Shown here: positions 1 through 10,759 of the stretch, one piece after another
Numbering within the stretch: the stretch's first letter is position 1
How the letters are laid out: each line of letters begins with the position of its first letter
Assembly (NCBI GenBank): GCA_958295665.1
Contig: OY282558.1
Coordinates: 68,188,789 to 68,252,788, forward strand
Length of the DNA: 64,000 bases
Source of the DNA: Tipula vernalis
Taxonomy: Eukaryota; Arthropoda; Insecta; Diptera; Tipulidae
Direction: 5' to 3'
Translations under genes and position numbers: made by a program
Notes under the pieces: generated by a model
What the model was told of the DNA's origin: nothing
The model's database searches: none
The model's input: only the letters and a program-made list of their open reading frames with translations

Positions 1-1342
1 GGCAAATTGTCAGCACCATTGCATTAGACGTTAGAGAGCCTATTGCTTTAAGAACATCGTCATCAGATATAATATTAAAATTGAAGCAATTAGAGTTATT
101 AAAAGAGGTCCCAGTCTCCGAATGCTGCACCAGATTCATTATTGGCACTTTAACAAACTCCTCATTAAGCTCAGAAGGAGAAAATTTAGAAACAACCTCA
201 GCTGAATCCTTGGTTTTAAACCCATATTTGTCCAAATTCCTCCACAATAATTTAGTGCCAAGTTTGGGATCCAACTTATCACGCAAAAACTTTCTCTTAG
301 CCGATCTCACCATCTTATTAAGTTCTTTTTCATAACATTTGTAGGTTCGTTTGTCTTCCTCACAACGAGATCGTTTCCATACATTTTTTGCCATATCAAC
401 AAGTTGTTTTTTATTTTTAATAGCATAGCTGAACCATGGGATAGGCTTGATTTTTTTCCTAATCATTTTAAAGGGAGCATACTGATGCAGCCATGCCGAG
501 ATTTTATCATATAAAAACTCAAACGTCCCATCAATTGTATCAAATCTACTCAATTCAGTCCAATCAACATTAAGTATATCACAATGAAGGCTGGGAACAT
601 CTATATTATCATAGTTGCGCACAAACTTAATCTCATCATTGAGTTGAACCGGTATGTTAAAGTCAATTGATATAAGATCATGATCAGTGAAGGATGACTG
701 ATGAAAATTAGATGTTTCAAATTGGGTGTTAGAAACAATGTAATCCAGAAGTCTTTCAGTAGTATCACAAACTCTTGTTGGTTGAGTTTGCGTTGTATGC
801 AAATTAAGTGAATCAAAGATATTTCTTAATTCACGGCTTTCAACCCTGTCTAAAAAATCAATATTAAGGTCACCCACCAAAATAACCATATCAAAATCCA
901 CAACTAAATTAGACAATAGCTCACTCAATTCATTAAGAGGAAGGTCCCGAACATGCATATATGCAACACAAACAACTATATTTAAAGAATTAATACTAAA
1001 TTCAATTGTTAGATACTCTAAAGTCTCAGAAGAACCCTTTGAATGTATCTTCACATGATAATATTTAAAAAAGTCACTACGTACATAGAACGCAACTCCA
1101 CCACCTCTTCTTCCCACTCTATCATTCCTGAGAAACTTATACCCATCTATTTCAACACTTTTAAAAGTATGCGATGATTTAAGATTTGATTCAGACACTC
1201 CAATAATGTGATGGGAAATGTGCTTAAATTCCATTCTCAACTTATCAATATTCGCCGAAACACTACGCGCATTAATATGAGATACTTTCAAGCAATTTAT
1301 CGCTAACGGGGAAATGCTAGGTAAACTATTAAAAAAGCTCAT
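1..1342 (-). CDS. LINE ORF2, endonuclease part (3' end beyond window)
   Basis: Reading down from ATG at 1342-1340 the frame stays open for 447 codons to the window edge. It encodes an APE-type endonuclease that nicks target DNA for target-primed reverse transcription. Visible family motifs are KVSHINARSV near the N-terminus, GDLNIDF (catalytic Asp/Asn region), the D-Y-I-V-S block, and TDHDLIS near residue 215, corresponding to the family's S-D-H signature. After the endonuclease comes the linker that normally precedes the reverse transcriptase, with no stop codon. ORF1 lies upstream, separated by 374 bases with no coding signal. I checked every visible codon block for stops and found none. 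A partial, apparently uninterrupted ORF2 is the simplest reading. Confidence 0.82.
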   Translation of the reverse strand, partial: MSFFNSLPSISPLAINCLKVSHINARSVSANIDKLRMEFKHISHHIIGVSESNLKSSHTFKSVEIDGYKFLRNDRVGRRGGGVAFYVRSDFFKYYHVKIHSKGSSETLEYLTIEFSINSLNIVVCVAYMHVRDLPLNELSELLSNLVVDFDMVILVGDLNIDFLDRVESRELRNIFDSLNLHTTQTQPTRVCDTTERLLDYIVSNTQFETSNFHQSSFTDHDLISIDFNIPVQLNDEIKFVRNYDNIDVPSLHCDILNVDWTELSRFDTIDGTFEFLYDKISAWLHQYAPFKMIRKKIKPIPWFSYAIKNKKQLVDMAKNVWKRSRCEEDKRTYKCYEKELNKMVRSAKRKFLRDKLDPKLGTKLLWRNLDKYGFKTKDSAEVVSKFSPSELNEEFVKVPIMNLVQHSETGTSFNNSNCFNFNIISDDDVLKAIGSLTSNAMVLTIC

Positions 1343-1716
1343 AATCACAACCACAATGACAAGCCAGGACACAATGCATGAAAAAACAATAGGCAAAGAA
1401 AATAAGAAAAAATATATAAGATAAACTATAAAATCTGAAGACTGTAAAACTATCTACTACTACATTTAAGATTAACTTAATATCTAAATTCAAAAGTTTA
1501 CAATACATATTTAATAACTAAACTGAATAAGGCTAAGAACAAAATTTATGCCAATCATGCAACTAATCATGCACTAAATGTACTCAAAGATAAGGCTATA
1601 AGAACAAAATATATAAACTAATCATGCACATACTATACAAGATATGTATTAACCAATAACTAAATGTCTAAATGTTAAATGTTCAACTGAATCAACTGAA
1701 TCAACCATCTAAACCA
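1343..1716. other. Spacer between LINE ORF1 and ORF2
   Basis: AT-rich sequence with short repeated words such as AACTAATCATGCA. No reading frame or RNA gene was recognised. It is probably an inter-ORF spacer of the same element. Confidence 0.5.
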
Positions 1717-2640
1717 TTATTTTTTAAATTGAGCCAATTCTTCTACAGATCGCACAATTTTCGGTCTATCATTAGCTACCGCAATAATAGCTACCATACC
1801 TCTTCTTATAACCACATTTGATACCATTCCCGCTGTTTTCATCAACTTCGCTTTAACTAGAATGTCCTTGGCTTCCTTAGACAGATATTCATTGATGTAT
1901 ATCCTCGATTTTGGAAATTTGTCATCAATACATGTTATCCATAATGGTTTATCCTTTAAGTACTTAAGATAAGCAGCCATAAAATGATTCCTCTTCAACT
2001 GCTTGAAGAAGCTAACCTTTATAACTGACGGACCTCCGCCATTCTTTCTGTGTATCCTAAAAACATCCTTAATATCGTCAGCATTAAAGTTATGTACACC
2101 CATCTCAACAGCAATATTCACCAAAAATAGGTGATCATAAATGTTGACCGTATCTGGAATACCGTAAAGCATCAACACCATTTGATTTTTCCACTCATCC
2201 CGCCTTTTATAAAGCTCAAATTGCTTCTCAAGAAAACCAATCCTTTCCACCAATTTCGATGTTTCAGATGATAAACTCGCCTTCACATCAGCTATAGCAT
2301 TATCACAGTAGCTAGTAATTTTCGGCCACATCGCATTCAATTGCTTTGATACCCAATCCTCAATATCATCCTTATTCCCAAGTTTATCCTTCTTAGCCTC
2401 AGCATCTTTAGCTTTGATCAAGCCAGCCAGAACTCTAGTGAGGTTACTGTCCGCAATGCAACGTGAACAAAACCATTTAGCTTTCGATTTAAGATGTTCA
2501 AATTCCACATCCGTTTTGACATCGACACATTCCGAATGGAACCACTTCAAACAGCCATTACAATTCAGCCAATTTTGCTTATGCATAGAAGACTTAGGCT
2601 CAACTTCTTTTTTGTTACAAATTGCACATTTCTCGCCCAT
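1717..2640 (-). CDS. LINE ORF1: PHD-finger, coiled-coil, FP-like nucleic-acid-binding protein
   Basis: The 307-residue frame starts at ATG 2640-2638. Residues 5-60 form a Cys4-His-Cys3 PHD finger: CAICNKK, then CNGCLKWFHSEC, then WFCSRC. Residues about 85-145 are charged and likely coiled-coil. Residues about 150-305 resemble the C-terminal domain of insect LINE ORF1 proteins that is related to baculovirus FP proteins (VLMLYGIP, KVSFFKQLKRNHF, SRIYINEYLS). Such ORF1 proteins bind the element RNA and chromatin. The frame ends with a TAA next to AAA codons. ORF2 follows downstream on the same strand. Homology of the C-terminal domain is from family recall and was not searched. Confidence 0.78.
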   Translation of the reverse strand: MGEKCAICNKKEVEPKSSMHKQNWLNCNGCLKWFHSECVDVKTDVEFEHLKSKAKWFCSRCIADSNLTRVLAGLIKAKDAEAKKDKLGNKDDIEDWVSKQLNAMWPKITSYCDNAIADVKASLSSETSKLVERIGFLEKQFELYKRRDEWKNQMVLMLYGIPDTVNIYDHLFLVNIAVEMGVHNFNADDIKDVFRIHRKNGGGPSVIKVSFFKQLKRNHFMAAYLKYLKDKPLWITCIDDKFPKSRIYINEYLSKEAKDILVKAKLMKTAGMVSNVVIRRGMVAIIAVANDRPKIVRSVEELAQFKK

Positions 2641-2884
2641 AGTTAATTGAGGTTATGTTATTTTATTGTAAGTAATAATATTAAAATTTTAGATAAATCC
2701 ACCTTTACTTATAGATTAATTAATTAGCAATTATAAGCTTCCACAACTTTAAGCAGCCTTATACCAGTTTAAAACAAAAAATGTATTAAAACATTAAATT
2801 TATTAATTAAATACGGACCAATAAAATTTGTACATGTACAACCAATGTCAAACACTTACTTATATATCGTATACCTATATATCG

Positions 2885-3120
2885 TTGACCTAACAGTGAA
2901 TTAACGAATCTGACATTTTTTCAAAGATTCATTTTTGATATACCAAAACGTTCTTCGTCAAACGTAACTTTCTTTAATTCACTGTTAGGACAATGATTCA
3001 TCCTAACAGTGAATTAACGTAAGCGCAAAAATTTAAATAGTTTCTCCGGACGAACATTTTGGTTTAAAAAATAAATTTTCGAAAAAATATCAAATACGCT
3101 AATTCAATGTTAAGGTTGAC
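2885..3120. repeat. Inverted-repeat cluster (MITE-like)
   Basis: The word CCTAACAGTGAATTAA occurs at 2889-2904 and 3002-3017, with its exact reverse complement at 2974-2989. A degenerate inverted copy (CTAATTCAATGTTAAGG) lies near 3101-3117. Adjacent copies can fold into hairpins. This is either a small non-autonomous transposon or a fold-back cluster; no target duplication was recognised. Confidence 0.55.
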
Positions 3121-3908
3121 AGTATTCTGCGAAATTGTACAAGTGTCCTATCAAAATAAATGTTTAAATGTCGAACAAAGCTGAAATCAAATGTACAAAA
3201 GCAACATCAAAAAAAAAAAATTCGAAACGCAAATGAACTCCGCCGGAAAATTTTATATGGCGAAATTAATCACATTCAAAATTAATTTGATCCGCGACAA
3301 GATTTTTTTTTTAAAGAATTAATTTCGCATGCGCCGAGAGTTTTCGGCGGAATTAATGCACGGAACGATGAAAGCAGAGTAAAGGTCGAGTTACAATGGA
3401 TCCGTCCCATTCCGTTCCACTTCTCCGTCCAAATTAGTTTTAGACATTTTCTGTACATTTGGTATGAAGAAATGGATTGGTTAGTTATAATAAAATGGAA
3501 AGAGACGGACGAGCTCAGCCGTTTTTTCAAAAAGTTTAGAATTTACGGAAAGACGGAACATCTTAACCAAACAAATCAAATTAATTTTTTTTTTTTTTTT
3601 TTGACATAACGTGAGAAGTAGGCTGTAACTACATAGGGACTTTCGATTATTTGACAAATCTTCTTTAACTAAATTTAACAACAAGTTATAGGTTCCCTGG
3701 TCATTCTAGTTTGGATGAAGAATTCTTCACTAACTAACTCTTTCATTTGGAGAAAGCTAGTCTCAAAATAGCCGGATTCGTCCCTATCCAGATTTAACGA
3801 ACGCACCATCTTCTTTTTTTCTTATAAATTTTATAATATTTTTTATACAAAACGAATGAATCAAAGAGAATTTCTGAAGATTTTATAGTCTCGTAGTCTT
3901 CCATTTTA
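3121..3908. other. AT-rich intergenic, no gene
   Basis: No coding signal was found. The stretch contains poly(T) at about 3586-3602, a small GCCGAGAGTTTTCGGCGG inverted word near 3335, and one half of the inverted pair described at 3384-3418. Confidence 0.5.
3384..3418 (+). repeat. Inverted repeat, left copy
   Basis: The sequence beginning GGTCGAGTTACAATGGATCC matches the reverse complement of 10130-10164 with about four mismatches over 35 bases. The two copies face each other across 6.8 kb. They may be two members of a small dispersed family or the termini of one large segment. Confidence 0.6.
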
Positions 3909-4324
3909 TTTTTACTTTCTTTTACTCTAGTAAAATAAAGTATAGTAATCATGAAAATTTTGGACCTTGAGATTTTTAGAGATTTATTTGTTTTGAGGTT
4001 CCCTGAGTCCGAAAAAATGGGTTTCGAAATGGTGTCTGTCTGTCTGTCTGTCAGTCTGTCTGTCTGTCTGTCAGTCTGTCAGTCTGTCTGTGTCCTCTCT
4101 ACAGCCCATATGGTTTAATCAATCGAACTGAAACTTCAGATTTAAGCTTTTTTGATAAATTGGGAGGTCCCAGTGAATTTTACTCCAAATCGGTTAACCG
4201 GAAGTGGCCACTCCCTTGGTCCAGAAAATTTGTTTTGCAAATATCTTAAAAAGTATAAGGTTTACATAAAACTACTTAATACAAAATGTTTCCAAAAATT
4301 AAAAACAAATAAAAATAAAAAATT
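3909..4324 (+). repeat. Palindrome plus (GTCT)n module, copy 1
   Basis: The module begins with a 30-base near-palindrome at 3913-3942 (TACTTTCTTTTACTC and its imperfect complement). It continues through GAAAATTTTGGACCTTGAG and a GTCTGTC/CAGTCTGTC microsatellite at about 4034-4093, and ends in an A-rich stretch. The same module recurs in direct orientation at 5228-5613 with a shorter microsatellite. A microsatellite plus neighbouring tandem repeats is reminiscent of DINE-1/Helentron-derived elements (inference from family architecture). Confidence 0.75.
4034..4093 (+). repeat. (GTCT/GTCAGTCT)n microsatellite
   Basis: About fifteen tetramers of GTCT with interspersed CAGT variants. A shorter version lies in the second module copy at about 5355-5385. 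Confidence 0.9.
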
Positions 4325-5218
4325 GGATTAGAGTTTTTTAACTAGGTAATTAAGGGACCTATTCCATGTGCTAGCGAAACCTTTATCATCATTTTTGAGT
4401 GCGATTTCCAAAAAATAATTTCGTAGAACTTTTATTAAACGAACGATTCGTATGGATTAGGGTTTTCTAACTAGGTAATTGAGCAACCTATTCTATGTGC
4501 TAGACAAACCTTTGTCATCATTGTTGGCAATGGCCGATATTGGCCCTTGGGAGTTGAGTGCGATTTCCAAAAAATAATTTTGCAGAACTTTTACTAAACG
4601 AACGATTCGTATGGATTAGGGTTTTCTAACTAGGTAATTAAGGGACCTATTCCATGTGCTAGCGAAACCTTTGTTATCATTGTTGGCAATTGCCGATATT
4701 GGCCCTTGGGAGTTGAGTGCGATTTCTAAAAAATAATTTTGCAGAACTTTTACTAAACGAACGATCCGTATGGATTAGAGTTTTTTAACTAGGTAGTTAA
4801 GGGACCTATTCCATGTGTTAGGGAAACCTTTGTCATCATTGTTGAGTGCGATTTTCAAAAAATAATTTCGTAGAACTTTTATTAAACGAACGATTCGTAT
4901 GGATTAGGGTTTTCTAACTAGGTAATTAAGGGACCTATTACATGTGCTAGCGAAACCTTTGTCATCATTGTTGGTAATGGCCGATATTGGCCCTTGGGGG
5001 TTGAATGCGATTTCCAAAAAATAATTTTGCAGAACTTTTACTAACCGAACGATCCGTATGGATTAAGGTTTTCTAACTAGGTAATTGAGCAACCTATTCT
5101 ATGTGCTAGCCAAACCTTTGTCATCATTGTTGACAATGGCCGATATTGGCCCTTGGGAGTTGAGTGCGATTTCCAAAAAATAATGTTGCATAACTTTTAC
5201 TAAACGAACGATTCGTAT
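4325..5218 (+). repeat. Six-unit tandem array with higher-order S-L-L order
   Basis: Units begin at GGATTA, at 4325, 4454, 4613, 4772, 4901 and 5060, giving lengths 129, 159, 159, 129, 159 and 159. Long units carry an extra 30-base segment (including GGCCGATATTGGCCC, itself palindromic) that the short units lack. The order short-long-long repeats twice, giving a 447-base higher-order period. No open frame crosses the units. The array sits between the two direct copies of the (GTCT)n module. Confidence 0.9.
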
Positions 5219-5227
5219 GGATTAGGG

Positions 5228-5613
5228 TTTTTTACTTTCTTTTACTCTAGTAAAATAAAGTATAGAAATCATGAAAATTTTGGACCTTGAGATTTTTAGA
5301 GATTTATTTGTTTTGTGGTCCCCTGAGTCCGAAAAAGTGGGTTTCGAAATGGTGTCTGTCTGTCAGTCTGTCGGTCTGTCTGTGTCCTCTCTACATCCCA
5401 TATGGTTTAATCAATCGAATTGAAACTTCAGATTTAAGCTTTTTTGATAAATTGGGAGGTTTCAGTGAATTTCACTCAAAATCGGCTAACCGGAAGTGGC
5501 CACTCCCTTGATCCAGAAAATTTGTTTTGCAAATATCTTAAAAAGTATAAGGTTTACAAAAAACTATTTAATACAAATTGTTTCTAAAAATTAAAAACAA
5601 ATAAAAATAAAAA
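5228..5613 (+). repeat. Palindrome plus (GTCT)n module, copy 2
   Basis: Direct repeat of 3909-4324: the same palindrome at 5233-5262, then the same order of blocks. The microsatellite is shorter, and there are scattered point differences (for example GAGGTTCC versus GTGGTCCC). Confidence 0.75.
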
Positions 5614-7479
5614 ATTTAAAAAAAAAAATTTCGCCATTTTTGTGTTATATAATTGATATTAAATAACGAAACTACTTAATAAATGTATAAATACGAAATA
5701 AATAAATAAACAATTCTTTAATATATAAAACGAATTGTGTATATAATTTATAGATTTTCATTGTGACAATTTGTGAATGATTTACCAGAATATACAAATA
5801 ATTCAGCCATATAATTATATTTAGTAAATAATAATTATGGATAGTGTTGTGAATCAAAATTAAAAACTAATAAAAACTAATTAAATATAGGACACATAGT
5901 TGTAGGGTATTATCCGTTCAAATTAGGAAGCTAAACGTAAACAAATCGAATTTCAATTTAATTATTCAATTCTTATGCTGGAAGCACATTAGTAGAATTT
6001 CTGGTAGCAGTGCTGCCGGCAGAAATTTGGGTAAACTACATAAGTGAAGCAGAATTTTTTTTTGTGGTATTTACTTGATATATTTTTAATTTTAATGTAC
6101 AGTTTTTTTCCTTAATTGATTGAAAGGAAATAAAAAGTATACGATTTGTACTAGATTTGTGGTTTCTTTTGCGCAATGTAGCCTACCGATTCGCAGCAAA
6201 ATTAGAAATAGAGACAACTTCCAGAATTTTGCGTGGTAAGCAGAATCTGAATTTCGTTTCTTAGTTTACTTTGGTTAAGAGCATTTACTAAATTATCAAA
6301 ATTAAAAAGTTGTTTTGAGTAAAAAAAAAAAAATTAAAACCTGAGGAATTTAGTTTAATAAGTTACATAATATTTTACCGTTATATTTCAGGTCGAAAAA
6401 ATTGAATTTTGATTAAAATTGTATAAGAATTGGTAATTTCGATATTTACTCTAATAAACACAAAACAATTTTGTGAAATCGATTAACTGTTTAATTCATT
6501 GCCTTCGAAGTTTACTCCACATGGCATTTTTTACTCTTTTTGCAAAACTTTGGGACCATCCTTTGCGACACCCTATATCAAAAAAATAAAATAACTGTTT
6601 TTGTTTTATTTATGTAACTACTACCAGAGCCTTCTAGAGTACAGAGCCTTAATCATCATGACGTATTTTTTAGAAGTTCAAAAATTGTAGGAAAACCAAA
6701 CAAAATTCACAAAATATTAAGAAACGTTTTATAATATTTTTGCTTTATTCATTGAAAAATATGAAGCTAAATACATCATTTTTACTATGGATTCCTAATA
6801 CGTCAAACGGGGATGAGGGGAATGGGGAAATTTCCATCGATTTTCAAATATGGCCTATATGTTTCAGATAAGAAAAATTCAATTTATCTAATTTTTACTT
6901 CAAATTACAAGAAACTCAAATATTTTATTTTTTTAAAATAAAAATTCTAAAATTTCAGATTTATTCAAACATTCATGTAGCATATGGTACTGAAACAAAA
7001 ATTCCACAAATTCATAAACGCTTCTGAGAAATCTGACTAAATTCTAGAAATTTCACGTTTCCAACGGATATATAATTTAAAAATTTTTTTAGTCTTCTTA
7101 ATTTACGAGCACTTCAGCTTGAATTTCATACTTCAGAAACGAATCAGTGGCGTAACTCCAAATTTCGGCGCCTCAACATTTTTTTGGGACCCTAAAAATG
7201 CTTCTTGAATCTATGAATAAGCAAAGCTTTTAGTGAAAAACTTATTTCCTCCTATTGTCTAGTCTCGAATTAAATAAAAATATCTGATTTTGAGAGTATG
7301 ACACGAAGCATCTTGCACCTCAATGAAATATCGATAAAGCATCATAAATAATCTCAAAAAAGTCGAATATTCTTGAAAGTTCTCAAAAATCGAATTATCC
7401 GTAAGTTATGTTAAAAAAATTTTATCAGCATAAAATATGTATTTGCAAAAATTATCAATTAGTTTTAACTTAACTTTTA
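5614..7479. other. AT-rich intergenic, no gene
   Basis: No coding frame, RNA gene or convincing element was recognised. Homopolymer A and T tracts are common. Confidence 0.5.
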
Positions 7480-8520
7480 ACGTTGAGCCTTTTTCTTATG
7501 TTTAGGTTTTTGCTAAAATGTTTTATGTATTTGAAAAAATGAAAAACTTTTAATTTTAAAAGCTTTCAATTATCAAAGCCTTTTTAACCAAACCATTTAA
7601 CTCAGAAATATGATTTTACAAAGGGTGGCGAAATTTTGGCTAAAATTTAGAATATTTGTTCTCAAAGTTAATCATCAATCCTCAAAAGCTTTTAGTTTTA
7701 AGAGGTTTTCAAATCAAACAATTTACCACTAAAATTTGATATTATAAAGGAAGGTGGTATTGTAGGATAAATTTAGAATGTTTGTGTTCAATGAGCTTTA
7801 AGCTTGATAATTAAATTATACCTTATGGGTGTGAACTTAATATTTGTGAGCCTTTTCATAATTTCATGTTTTTGTTAAACTGTTTTATGAGGAAAAATTA
7901 TGTTTTGCAAAAAATGACAAGAACTATTAGTTTTAAGAGCTTTTAATTAGAAAAGCTTTCTAGCTGTTTGGGTTTGAATGTAACATTTTTGGGTTTTTTA
8001 ATAATTTCAGGTTGATGAGCTTAAATTATCTATTTGAAAAAAATTGTCAAGAGCTTTAGGTTTAGAAGCTTTCACTTATCGAAGCTTTTAAAAAAAAACA
8101 TTTTACTTCGGAATTTAATATTGCAAGGGATGACGGAATTTTAGTTAGGATTTAGAATATTTGTGCTCAATGTAAACTATTAAGAGCTTTTAATATTAAG
8201 AGCTTTTCAAACCAAACCATTTGACTTTCAAATTTAATACTATAAAGGAAGGTGGTATTTTGGGATTAATTTACAGTATTTGTTTTCAATGAGCTTTAAG
8301 CTTGATAATTTATTTATACTTTCTCGGTGGTTTTTGTGCCTTTCCATAGATTCTTTCTTTCGTTAAAATATTTTATGAGCACTTTTAGTTTTAAGAGCTT
8401 TCATTATCGAAGCTTTTCAAATCAAATCATTTTATTCAGAAATTTGATATTACAATGGGTATATTTTGGAAAAAATTCAGAATATTTGTTCTCAATGTAA
8501 ACCTTCATCCAAAATAGGTT
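7480..8520 (+). repeat. Degenerate long-period tandem duplication
   Basis: Blocks recur in order with many substitutions: a GAGCCTTTT start, GTTTTATG, AGCTTTCA-TTATCGAAGC, AAACCATTT, AAAGGAAGGTGGTATT, then TTCAATGAGCTTTAAGCTTGATAATT (7788 and 8287). The unit is roughly 500 bases and at least two units are visible. No coding potential was seen. Confidence 0.6.
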
Positions 8521-10129
8521 TCCATTTTCGAGCGTTACATGTGTAAGAAAACCAATTGGTTTACACAGATTTAATCTTGTGAACATATTCGGGTGATCGT
8601 CCAAAAGATGAAAACACTAGATGAAACAGATTGTGATTCATTTGAATGGCCTCAAATAAAACAAAACATTTTACAACATCACAAATTTCGAATATAATTT
8701 GAAAAATATCAAGAATTTCGAAATTATCTCGAAAATGTCGAATTTTCAAAGTGTCTTGAATATTATAGAAAGCTCTCAAATATCAAATTATCCGTAAAAA
8801 ACTAAAGGAAATCCTTTAAGTGCTAATCACTGCCATGTACAACGTAAATAACCTGGACATTCTTGAATAATTTCGAATAACCTACAGGAAATCGGAGAAA
8901 TATAAAAATTTTGGCATAATCTCATCAAGATCTTCTAAATGTCACCATCTAGATTTACATTTGCAACTCTGCAAGTTCTTACAACTCAAAGCTAAGCGCA
9001 GAACATTGCCTTACAAAATTCGGATAAATTCGGAAATCTTTAAAAATCTCGAATAATCCTAGAAATGTCGAGAAACTTAAGAAATCTAGAATAAACCGCG
9101 CAGAAGAATCTCGATTACCCCAGAACAATTAGGAAAATCCCTATAATTTGTGAATGTTGACTGTTCTCGAACAATTCACAAGCTCTCAAAATATGGTTGA
9201 AACTAAACAAATAAATTGAGCATCTATTTTTGGTACTATTATAGTTTTGTCTTTTACTTGTATGATTTTAAAAAAAAAAATTAAATTTGTGTAAATATGG
9301 AATTATTTGTCAAGTAACTTAATGTTACTAATACTACGAAGCAAGTTATAAGAATAGAACGCTTGGACCTTATCGGGTATGTTTTAAATATTGAAAAATC
9401 GTATTCTTCGAATAGACTCTAAAATTCTTAAATAACATCGAATTATCAAATACACCCTACAACAAAATCAAACATACTCGAATAATCTCGAAAATCGCGA
9501 ATAACCTGACTGTTTCGTAACACCGAATCACCAATTAAGTCTCAAACGTCGCGCATCTCATTTCGATGATAAACTCCCAAAATCTCGAGAAATTTTAAAA
9601 AGTGATTAAAAGATGAAACGTGATGCAAACGAACATGAAATCGGGAAACGAGAATTTCCAAAATCAGAAGAACACCACCAAACCTCACCTCTTTTTCAAA
9701 TCAAGTTTAACCTTTTACAAAAGAAATTTTATCTGTTGGGAAATCAAATTCAACCTTTTCTAATCAAAACTTGATTTGTAAAATGTTGAATTTGTTTGAC
9801 TAAAGGCTCAATTTGATTTGTGAATGGTTGAATTTTCATAAATGCAAAAGCGGTAAACTTGTAGCTATGCAAAAGGTATAATACAAATAAATCAACCTAG
9901 CAAACACAAAAATCGCTGTCGTTTGATGTCGAAAGCTTTTATTTTAAACGAGTTTAGATAATTTTCTTCTAAATGAAAAAAATAAAATTTCTCAAAATTC
10001 TCTGTTCGTAAAAGAAAGTCGTGTGTTGGCCACACCTCAATTTTTTTATTTGTTTTTCAAATGTGAGTTTAAACAGATGGAACGGATGCAATGTAACTAA
10101 CAAACGGAAAAGACGAGATAGAGAACAAC
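8521..10129. other. AT-rich intergenic with TCGAA-rich simple sequence
   Basis: Between about 8690 and 9600 the sequence is dense in words such as AATCTCGAAAAT and TCGAATAATC, as if derived from a decayed short-period repeat. At 9690-9840 there are several CAAATCAA/TTGATTTG words in both orientations. No gene was recognised. Confidence 0.4.
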
Positions 10130-10164
10130 GGAACGAAACGAGACGGATTCATTGTAACTCGACC
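10130..10164 (-). repeat. Inverted repeat, right copy
   Basis: Reverse-complement partner of 3384-3418, ending ATTGTAACTCGACC. A weaker direct echo (ACGGATGCAATGTAAC) lies just to the left at about 10083-10098. Confidence 0.6.
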
Positions 10165-10506
10165 TTAAGTCTATCAAAATTGTTAACTATAGAACTGTGA
10201 TCAATTTTGTTTTCTTCTTTGTATAATTTCCTAAATTAAAATCATTTTTCATACTAAAAAAAACTGTCAGCTGAAAAATTATATATGTGGTTTGAAACTC
10301 TGGTGCCTTGCCAAGAAGAATTTATTCAATTAGTCAGCATTTTAATTTAAAAATGAATATCGATCGATATCAATTAGAAAATGACCATACAAAAAATTTG
10401 ATCTTTTGACTTTGGCTCGAACAAATACATATATTCAAATTTAGTTTTGGCTAAATTCCACGATAAATCATGGGAATACGTACGTAATTTGCATAATATA
10501 GCACAG

Positions 10507-10515
10507 TATATAAAA
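10507..10515 (+). promoter_or_regulatory. Possible TATA box
   Basis: TATATAAAA stands about 220 bases before the ATG of a candidate first exon. An ATCATTC initiator-like word follows about 30 bases downstream, near 10538. TATA-like words are common in AT-rich DNA, so the call depends on the exon candidate. Confidence 0.3.
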
Positions 10516-10726
10516 TAGATAAGCACGGCGTCAAACATCATTCAAATGTCAATTGTGCGACGACCAAATCATTTTTGAATGGAATTCAAATCAATTTTGG
10601 ATTCGATTGGAATTTAATTTTGTTTAGTCTTAAACGTATAAATCAAATGATTAGCTCGTGTACTTGTCACTGAATAGTTTGTGCGAGACTCGTGTTGTTT
10701 TGTCTACAATCTGAATTATATTAAAA

Positions 10727-10759
10727 ATGAAGTTTCTCAATAATACATTTGTAATTTAT
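10727..10759 (+). CDS. Candidate first coding exon (11 codons), gene unidentified
   Basis: ATG at 10727 follows AAAA and opens MKFLNNTFVIY. The frame then meets GTAAGTG, a strong splice-donor consensus, at 10760, leaving phase 0. A very short first exon beginning MKF is common in insect secreted or cuticular proteins, where the signal peptide is split by an early intron. That is family knowledge; nothing here identifies the product. I found no matching acceptor and downstream exon before the LINE at 13.6 kb, so the gene may continue beyond the transposons, be broken, or not exist. Confidence 0.25.

Larger units (their letters stand above)
1..2700 (-). mobile_element. Non-LTR retrotransposon (CR1/Jockey-like), 5' portion, cut by window edge
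   Basis: Two consecutive minus-strand reading frames have the classic LINE layout: an ORF1 with a PHD-type zinc finger and an ORF2 starting with an APE-like endonuclease. ORF2 continues past base 1, so the reverse transcriptase and 3' end are outside the window. Both frames are open over their visible length, which suggests a fairly young copy. The 5' boundary is not defined by a target duplication; 2,700 is an estimate. Assignment to the CR1/Jockey group rests on the PHD-containing ORF1 and is inference. Confidence 0.8.

Noticed and set aside
4034..4093. CRISPR-like array in the tandem repeats
   Set aside because: The repeats are contiguous with no unique spacers, and the context is an insect genome.
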